The notes under the pieces were generated by a model. That model worked only from the letters and a program-made list of their open reading frames with translations. It did no database searches and was not told the origin of the DNA. From Gemmatimonadota bacterium (GTDB lineage Bacteria; Gemmatimonadota; Gemmatimonadetes; Gemmatimonadales; Gemmatimonadaceae), in contig PLMM01000335.1 of the NCBI GenBank assembly GCA_003142495.1, positions 1 through 10,189 on the forward strand: 10,189 nt of DNA, given 5' to 3'. A program made the position numbers and the translations under genes. This document shows positions 7,117 to 10,189 of this stretch, one piece after another. The first letter of the stretch is position 1; each line of letters starts with the position of its first letter.

Positions 7117-8405
7117 CGAAGCCTCGTGTGGTGATCATCGGCGGCGGCTTCGCCGGACTCACCGCGGCGCGCGGGCTGCGCAAGGCGGACGTCGAGGTCA
7201 CGCTCATCGATCGCACAAACCACCATCTCTTCCAGCCGCTGCTCTATCAGGTGGCGACGGCGGTGCTGGCGCCGAGTGACATCACGTCGCCCATTCGGTG
7301 GCTGCTGCGCAAGAACACGAATACGACGGTGCTCTTAGCGGAAGTCGACGCGATCGACCCCGAGAAGCAGGTCGTGCATGCCGACAAGGGCACGCTCACG
7401 CTGCCGTACGACTATCTCGTGATCGCTTCGGGCGCGCGCCACGCGTACTTCGGCCACGATGAATGGGAACCCATGGCGCCGGGGCTCAAGAGCCTCGAGG
7501 ATGCGCTCAAGGTGCGGCATCGCTTTCTGATCGCGTTCGAGGAAGCCGAGAAGGCTGCGCCAGAGGAACGCGATTCCTGGCTGCGCTTCGTCATCGTGGG
7601 CGGCGGGCCCACGGGCGTCGAGCTCGCGGGGATTCTTCCCGATATCGCGCACCACTCGATGCTCGACGACTTCCGCAACTTCGATCCGCGCGACACGAAG
7701 ATTCTGCTGCTCGAGGGAGGTCCCCGGCTGCTCACAGCGTTCGAGCCCGATCTCGCCGCGCGCGCGCTCAAGGATCTGCAGGGGCTCGGCGTCGACGTGC
7801 ATCTCAATGCGATCGTGACGCGCGTCGAGAAGGATGCGGTATACGTCGGCGATCAGCGTATCCCGACGCGCACCGTGCTCTGGGCCGCCGGCAATCAGGC
7901 GTCGCCGCTCGCGCGCACGCTCGACGCGCCGCTCGATCGCGCGGGGCGCGTGCTCGTGGCGCCGGATCTTTCGGTGCCGGGACATCCGCACATTTTCGTG
8001 ACGGGCGATCTTGCGGCGATCAATCAGGAGAATGGTGAGCTCGTTCCCGGCGTCGCGCCGGCGGCGAATCAGATGGGAAAGCTCGCGGCGAAGAACATCA
8101 AGCGAATGCTGGCCGAGCTGCCAACGTTGAAGTTCGAATATCACGACAAGGGCAACCTCGCGACGATCGGCCGCTATCGCGCGATCGCCGAGATCGGGCC
8201 GCTGAAGCTGCGTGGACAGATCGCGTGGTGGTTCTGGTTGTTCATCCATCTCATGTATCTGGCCACCTTCCGCAATCGCGTGAGCGTGCTCATCGAATGG
8301 GCGTATTCGTATCTGACGTACCAGCGCGGATCGCGACTGATCACGGAGCGCGAGGGCGACGGTGTGTCGAGCGCGGGAGAGAACAAGATGGGGTCGATCG
8401 GATGA
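7113..8405 (+). CDS. Type II NADH:quinone oxidoreductase (NDH-2-like FAD-dependent pyridine nucleotide-disulfide oxidoreductase)
   Basis: A 430-residue flavoprotein that should transfer electrons from NADH through FAD to membrane quinone without pumping protons. Residues 5-16 (RVVIIGGGFAGL) form the FAD Rossmann motif, followed by HHLFQPLLYQVATAVL (37-52), a stretch characteristic of NDH-2. A second Rossmann motif, IVGGGPTGVELAG (161-173), binds NADH; E201 at the end of its second strand favours NADH over NADPH. The second FAD motif is FVTGDLAA (295-302). APAANQMG (315-322) corresponds to the quinone-site region with its conserved Gln. There is no CxxC redox pair, which argues against disulfide reductases. 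The C-terminal 65 residues contain an amphipathic, tryptophan-rich segment (AWWFWLFIHLMYL, 371-383) expected to anchor it peripherally to the inner membrane face. Length is normal for NDH-2. ATG 7113 overlaps the permease stop. Some NDH-2 enzymes also reduce metal ions, but nothing here proves that. Confidence 0.93.
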   Translation: MTKPRVVIIGGGFAGLTAARGLRKADVEVTLIDRTNHHLFQPLLYQVATAVLAPSDITSPIRWLLRKNTNTTVLLAEVDAIDPEKQVVHADKGTLTLPYDYLVIASGARHAYFGHDEWEPMAPGLKSLEDALKVRHRFLIAFEEAEKAAPEERDSWLRFVIVGGGPTGVELAGILPDIAHHSMLDDFRNFDPRDTKILLLEGGPRLLTAFEPDLAARALKDLQGLGVDVHLNAIVTRVEKDAVYVGDQRIPTRTVLWAAGNQASPLARTLDAPLDRAGRVLVAPDLSVPGHPHIFVTGDLAAINQENGELVPGVAPAANQMGKLAAKNIKRMLAELPTLKFEYHDKGNLATIGRYRAIAEIGPLKLRGQIAWWFWLFIHLMYLATFRNRVSVLIEWAYSYLTYQRGSRLITEREGDGVSSAGENKMGSIG

Positions 8406-8869
8406 CGGGGCCGCAGCGGAGCGCAGCGCACAGACATCTCGATGTGTTCGTGGGCACGTGGCGCGCGCGTGGGCTGTCGTTCGGAGGGCCGGAGCAAGTC
8501 GCGGAGGCTCCGCGCGCGCTCGCCGTGTCGTGGACCAGCGAGGAGACGTACGAGTGGCTCCCCGGCGGCTTCTTCATGCTCCACACGTGGGACGCAAAGG
8601 TCGGCACGCATCCGTTCAAGGGCACGGAGATCCTCGGTTACGATGAGTCGGAAGGCGGTTACTTCTCGCGCATGTTCGACAACGGCGGGAATCATCCCGA
8701 GTACACCGCGACGGTGAGCGGCAACGTGTGGATTTTCACGGAGGAATCGACGCGCGCCGCGGTGACCGTGAGCAACGACGGCAACCGGATGGATCTGCGC
8801 TGGGAGTGGCGGCAGGGCGAAGGGGAGTGGCTGCCGCTGTGCGATCGGACGGCGAATCGGGTGCGATAG
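8402..8869 (+). CDS. Small DUF1579-like protein
   Basis: A 155-residue soluble protein without signal peptide or membrane segment. The order of features fits the DUF1579 family: an N-terminal HRHLDVFVGTWRARG (10-24), where the family has a His-Leu then a Gly-Thr-Trp; then EWLPGGFFMLHTWD (about 51-64), ILGYDES, FDNGGN and a closing run of alternating strands (NVWIFTEE, RMDLRWEWR). Proteins of this kind are predicted small beta-barrel, lipocalin-like folds; their ligands and functions are not established. The start ATG 8402 overlaps the oxidoreductase stop as ATGA and leaves only nine residues before the conserved region. An upstream in-frame start at 8225 would lie antiphase inside the oxidoreductase gene and is rejected. 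It is the last gene of the overlap chain; a GC-rich hairpin follows. Confidence 0.72.
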   Translation: MTGPQRSAAHRHLDVFVGTWRARGLSFGGPEQVAEAPRALAVSWTSEETYEWLPGGFFMLHTWDAKVGTHPFKGTEILGYDESEGGYFSRMFDNGGNHPEYTATVSGNVWIFTEESTRAAVTVSNDGNRMDLRWEWRQGEGEWLPLCDRTANRVR

Positions 8870-8906
8870 GGCGCAGGCGGGAAGGGCAGGTAACCATCGT
8901 GTGAGG

Positions 8907-8932
8907 CGTCGCGCCGCCGGGCGGTCGTGACG
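8907..8932 (+). terminator. Possible weak terminator hairpin after the six-gene cluster
   Basis: A CCGCC arm at 8914-8918 faces GGCGG at 8920-8924, with outer CGTC (8907-8910) facing GACG (8929-8932) across small internal bulges. The structure lies in the 142-base non-coding gap about 40 bases after the TAG of the small DUF1579-like gene, a suitable place for transcription to end. There is no run of T after it, and a real loop would require opening the innermost pairs, so it is not a classical intrinsic terminator. It may only stabilise the 3' end of the transcript or be chance in GC-rich DNA. Confidence 0.25.
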
Positions 8933-9011
8933 TTGCACATCTCCGTTAAGAGCGTCGAATCAAGGTAAACCGACGATCGTGGGCGTCTTCCAAGTCGGTC
9001 TGACTTTTTCA

Positions 9012-10189
9012 ATGCCATGTGGTAACGGAGCGTTCTTGACCGTCATTCCCATCGCCGAAGGTAGTCCCTCGAGTGCCTCGGCCGATTGGAGGGAGGGTGT
9101 CGCTCGCACGGCTGATTCCCCGCCGCCACGCGCCTCCAAGATTCACATTGCGGCGCTCGACGGTGTGCGAGCGATCGCCATTCTCATGGTCATCGTCTAC
9201 CACGCGTTGAACGGTCTTCCGGCGATGACATCATCGCAGAATGTGTTTCTGAATGTGTTCGAACAGGGCTGGGTGGGAGTAGATCTCTTCTTCGTGCTCT
9301 CGGGATTCCTGATCACTGGTATCCTGATGGATGTGCGCACTCCGGTGCACGCCCTGCGGAATTTCTACGCGCGCCGCGCCCTGCGCATCGTACCGGTCTA
9401 CGCGGCCTTTCTGCTATTCAGCCTGTGGATTGCGCCTCGGATCGGTACCATGCACGTCGAGGAAGTCGCGCAGCTGCGTAGCACGCAATTGTGGTACTGG
9501 ACGTATTCGCAGAATATCCTGGTTGCACTTCACAGCTGGCAGGCAACGAGCTTTCCGTTGGCGCACTTGTGGTCCCTGTCGGTCGAGGAGCAGTTCTATC
9601 TGCTCTGGCCGTTCGCCGCGCTGCTGCTGTCGCCAGTCGCGCTGAGGCGCACGGCTGTTGGATGCATCGTTGCCGCGGAAGTTTTTCGTTTGGCGTTCAT
9701 CCTACTCGGCGCTGGCGGGCAATTCAATTTCGTGATGCTGCCATGCCGAATGGACTCGCTGGCCGCCGGGGCGCTTCTCGCGTGCGCGTATCGGGATGCT
9801 GCGCTCTGGTCACGTTTCCTGAACGCGAGAAAGTGGCTTGCACTCGCCGCCGTCGTGCCTTTGATCGTCATTCCGCTCTATCGTCACAAGTTCAGCAGCC
9901 AGGCCCCGCTCGAGCAGCTGTTCGCGTTCCCGGCGATTGTCGCGCTGGCGAGCGTGGTGGTAGGCAGCGCCGTCGGTGGCGCCGATTGGTTGTCGAGCAC
10001 GGGAATGCGGTTCATCGCGAGAATCAGTTACGGGATGTACGTGTGGCATCTGGTCGTCATGCGATTTATCCTGACCCAGGTGAGTGTTCCGGATACCACG
10101 TCGCCGCGCGCGTGGTGGATTTTCTACGGGGTGATGGCTCTCGGCACCGTGTGCGGTACCATCGTCGTTGCGCTGATCAGCTGGCACGT
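9012..10189 (+). CDS. Acyltransferase family 3 membrane protein (OafA/YrhL-like), 3' truncated by window
   Basis: An open frame of at least 392 residues running off the window end. Such proteins are multi-pass membrane enzymes that O-acylate (mostly acetylate) surface polysaccharides, peptidoglycan or exported small molecules. Diagnostic motifs: ALDGVRAIAILMVIVYH (48-64) with R53 and H64 in the conserved R-x10-H spacing of the catalytic site; GVDLFFVLSGFLIT; FYARRALRIVPVY; LWSLSVEEQFYLLWP (186-200), nearly the family consensus; RMDSLAAGALLA; and ISYGMYVWH near the end. About ten hydrophobic segments are visible. Roughly 43 polar residues precede the domain, longer than usual. Start choice is uncertain: ATG 9012 has no ribosome-binding site, while TTG 9036 has GGAG at 9027-9030 five bases upstream; GTG 8979 is also open. 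GC content and codon use (more gta, ttt, cat, tca) are less extreme than in the operon. It begins a new transcription unit and is probably unrelated to the upstream cluster. The acyl acceptor is unknown. Confidence 0.92.
   Translation, partial: MPCGNGAFLTVIPIAEGSPSSASADWREGVARTADSPPPRASKIHIAALDGVRAIAILMVIVYHALNGLPAMTSSQNVFLNVFEQGWVGVDLFFVLSGFLITGILMDVRTPVHALRNFYARRALRIVPVYAAFLLFSLWIAPRIGTMHVEEVAQLRSTQLWYWTYSQNILVALHSWQATSFPLAHLWSLSVEEQFYLLWPFAALLLSPVALRRTAVGCIVAAEVFRLAFILLGAGGQFNFVMLPCRMDSLAAGALLACAYRDAALWSRFLNARKWLALAAVVPLIVIPLYRHKFSSQAPLEQLFAFPAIVALASVVVGSAVGGADWLSSTGMRFIARISYGMYVWHLVVMRFILTQVSVPDTTSPRAWWIFYGVMALGTVCGTIVVALISWH

Noticed and set aside
8225..8401. Longer N-terminus for the DUF1579-like protein
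   Set aside because: It would overlap the conserved C-terminal anchor of the NADH dehydrogenase in another frame; ATG 8402 shows the overlap type used throughout the cluster.
8933..8965. Promoter-like hexamer TTGCAC at 8933 ahead of the acyltransferase
   Set aside because: No convincing -10 element at 16-18 bases downstream (the position reads near GAATCA), so a promoter is not called.
8973..8980. Perfect 8-base palindrome ACGATCGT as an operator candidate
   Set aside because: CGATCG-containing palindromes recur across this GC-rich window inside coding genes, so one copy in the gap carries little weight.
8870..9011. Non-coding gap screened for tRNA, small RNA or attachment site
   Set aside because: No cloverleaf, direct repeat or integrase-linked structure was visible; only the weak hairpin listed above.

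Overview
This is a GC-rich (roughly two-thirds G+C by eye), almost fully coding bacterial chromosome segment with every supported gene on the + strand. The short gaps, the frequent GTG/ATG starts that overlap the preceding stop, and the gene types (a very large exported PIG-L deacetylase, a 2-oxoglutarate dehydrogenase E1, a type II NADH dehydrogenase) suggest a free-living aerobic bacterium. Gemmatimonadota or a similar soil phylum is my best guess, but it rests on gene style, not on a marker gene.

Layout. (1) Bases 1-705 are the C-terminal third or less of the 2-oxoglutarate dehydrogenase E1 subunit (sucA/odhA), cut by the window edge. (2) After a 54-base gap, bases 760-8869 hold six genes in an unbroken chain in which each stop overlaps the next start by 1 or 4 bases: an exported PIG-L/LmbE-type zinc deacetylase with a long C-terminal extension; a lipoprotein solute-binding protein; an ABC ATPase; a fused two-domain ABC permease; a type II NADH:quinone oxidoreductase; and a small DUF1579-like protein. 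(3) A short non-coding gap (8870-9011) contains a GC-rich hairpin without a U tract. (4) From 9012 to the window end runs the start of a membrane acyltransferase of family 3 (OafA/YrhL-like), with visibly lower GC and more mixed codon use than the operon.

How the parts may work together. The three ABC genes form a complete importer of the FbpABC/ThiBPQ type (one binding lipoprotein, one ATPase, one permease with two fused transmembrane domains). The ligand cannot be read from sequence; the adjacent tyrosine pair that binds iron in classical FbpA proteins is not evident. The overlap chain ties the importer to a secreted deacetylase upstream and to a respiratory flavoprotein downstream, so they are probably co-expressed; whether they share a pathway is inference. 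No RNA gene, insertion sequence, CRISPR array or integrase was seen, and no stretch over 300 bases lacks a gene.
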